6,358 nt of DNA from Thermoleophilaceae bacterium (lineage in GTDB: Bacteria; Actinomycetota; Thermoleophilia; Solirubrobacterales; Thermoleophilaceae): assembly GCA_013696425.1 (NCBI GenBank), contig JACCYP010000099.1, positions 1 to 6,358 of the forward strand, written 5' to 3'. The notes beneath the pieces are model-generated. The model ran no database searches and was not told where the DNA came from. It worked only from the letters and a program-made list of their open reading frames with translations. Positions within the stretch are counted from its first letter, which is position 1; the number at the start of each line of letters is the position of its first letter. Shown piece by piece: positions 6,166-6,358 of the stretch. Made by a program: the position numbers and the translations under genes.

Positions 6166-6194
6166 CACGTACCAACTGCGACGGTACATGACAA
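6166..6194 (-). promoter_or_regulatory. Candidate promoter of the RTX-like gene
   Basis: TTGTCA at 6194-6189 matches five of six -35 bases. Seventeen nucleotides later is TACGTG (6171-6166), a weak -10. The spacer is framed by a 5-bp inverted repeat GTACC/GGTAC (6169-6173, 6183-6187) that could be an operator. Transcription would start about 60 nt before the ATG, leaving room for the leader hairpin. Confidence 0.35.
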
Positions 6195-6225
6195 GGCGGG
6201 TCTTGGCGCAGGTACCCTCCCCTCA
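6188..6225 (+). promoter_or_regulatory. Candidate purC promoter, leaderless layout
   Basis: TACCCT at 6213-6218 fits TANNNT and lies 7 nt before GTG 6226, with no Shine-Dalgarno sequence. ATGACA at 6188-6193 is a -35-like match with a long 19-nt spacer. It overlaps the -35 of the divergent RTX-like gene, so the two promoters may compete. Confidence 0.35.
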
Positions 6226-6358
6226 GTGAGGCTCCCAGGGCAAGGTCCGCGACATCTACGCGCACGGCGAGGACCGCCTGCTGCTGGTCGCCACGGACCG
6301 GATCTCCACCTACGACGTCGTCCACCCGACGCCGATCCCGGACAAGGGCAAGGTGCTC
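6226..6358 (+). CDS. purC: PurC, SAICAR synthetase (N-terminal part, frame conflict at start)
   Basis: PurC joins CAIR and aspartate with ATP to form SAICAR in purine synthesis, in the cytoplasm. From 6239 to the right edge the frame encodes 40 residues: GKVRDIY, then DRLLLVATDRIS, YDVVHPTPIPDKGKVL, the highly conserved ATP-site start of the family. The likely start is GTG 6226 (VRL), but it is one base out of frame with 6239, and the frame of 6239 has a TGA at 6227-6229. Removing one base from the CCC run (6234-6236) or the GGG run (6238-6240) restores VRL-x-GKVRDIY, the usual length before GKVR. This looks like a one-base insertion or sequencing error rather than old decay, because the rest is perfectly conserved. 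The remainder lies outside the window. Confidence 0.85.
   Translation, partial: MRLPGQGPRHLRARRGPPAAGRHGPDLHLRRRPPDADPGQGQGA

Overview
This high-GC window looks like chromosomal DNA of a soil-type actinobacterium. My best guess is Thermoleophilia/Solirubrobacterales. That guess rests on the protein styles seen (a secreted choice-of-anchor/RTX-like protein, a purS with a typical ILDPQGQ start, an element-type AAA ATPase and an HNH protein of kinds I associate with that group) and on GTG-initiated genes with a TANNNT box about 7 nt upstream. No taxonomic search was possible.

Layout, left to right. (1) 1-268, minus: the N-terminus of a membrane protein that runs off the left edge. (2) 405-869, plus: a strong ribosome binding site and GTG, then a small HNH-endonuclease-like gene broken by two opposite single-base indels. 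(3) 1037-1110, minus: tRNA-Arg(ACG) followed by a strong intrinsic terminator. (4) 1188-2546, plus: an intact secreted M1-type zinc aminopeptidase-like protein. (5) 2543-3372, minus: a decayed, 5'-truncated RecA-like AAA ATPase of the kind found on integrated elements, with three single-base frameshifts. (6) 3373-3676: no gene; it holds a cluster of CGTCACA heptamers, including a perfect 9-bp inverted repeat, plus short tandem repeats. (7) 3677-4043, plus: two tandem copies of a small one-helix cysteine-containing protein; the first has lost its membrane segment and reading frame, the second is intact. (8) 4055-4489, plus: a purS lacking its N-terminus and the first third of purQ, cut off just before the catalytic cysteine. 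(9) 4515-6101, minus: an intact 528-residue secreted protein with a choice-of-anchor-P-like N-terminal half and a degenerate RTX-type calcium-binding repeat region. (10) 6226-6358, plus: the start of purC, with a one-base frame conflict, running off the right edge.

The HNH and AAA ATPase relics flanking the tRNA/M1 segment suggest a decayed integrated element. The purine genes purC, purS and purQ normally sit together in that order. Here purS-purQ' precedes purC, and a convergent RTX-like gene lies between them. This implies a partial operon duplication, a rearrangement, or a mis-join in assembly. The many one-base indels in short homopolymers leave sequencing error open as an alternative to gene decay. 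I did not find a convincing new multi-gene system. The most interesting items are the purine junction, the CGTCACA cluster, the tandem small proteins and the secreted RTX-like protein with its structured leader.
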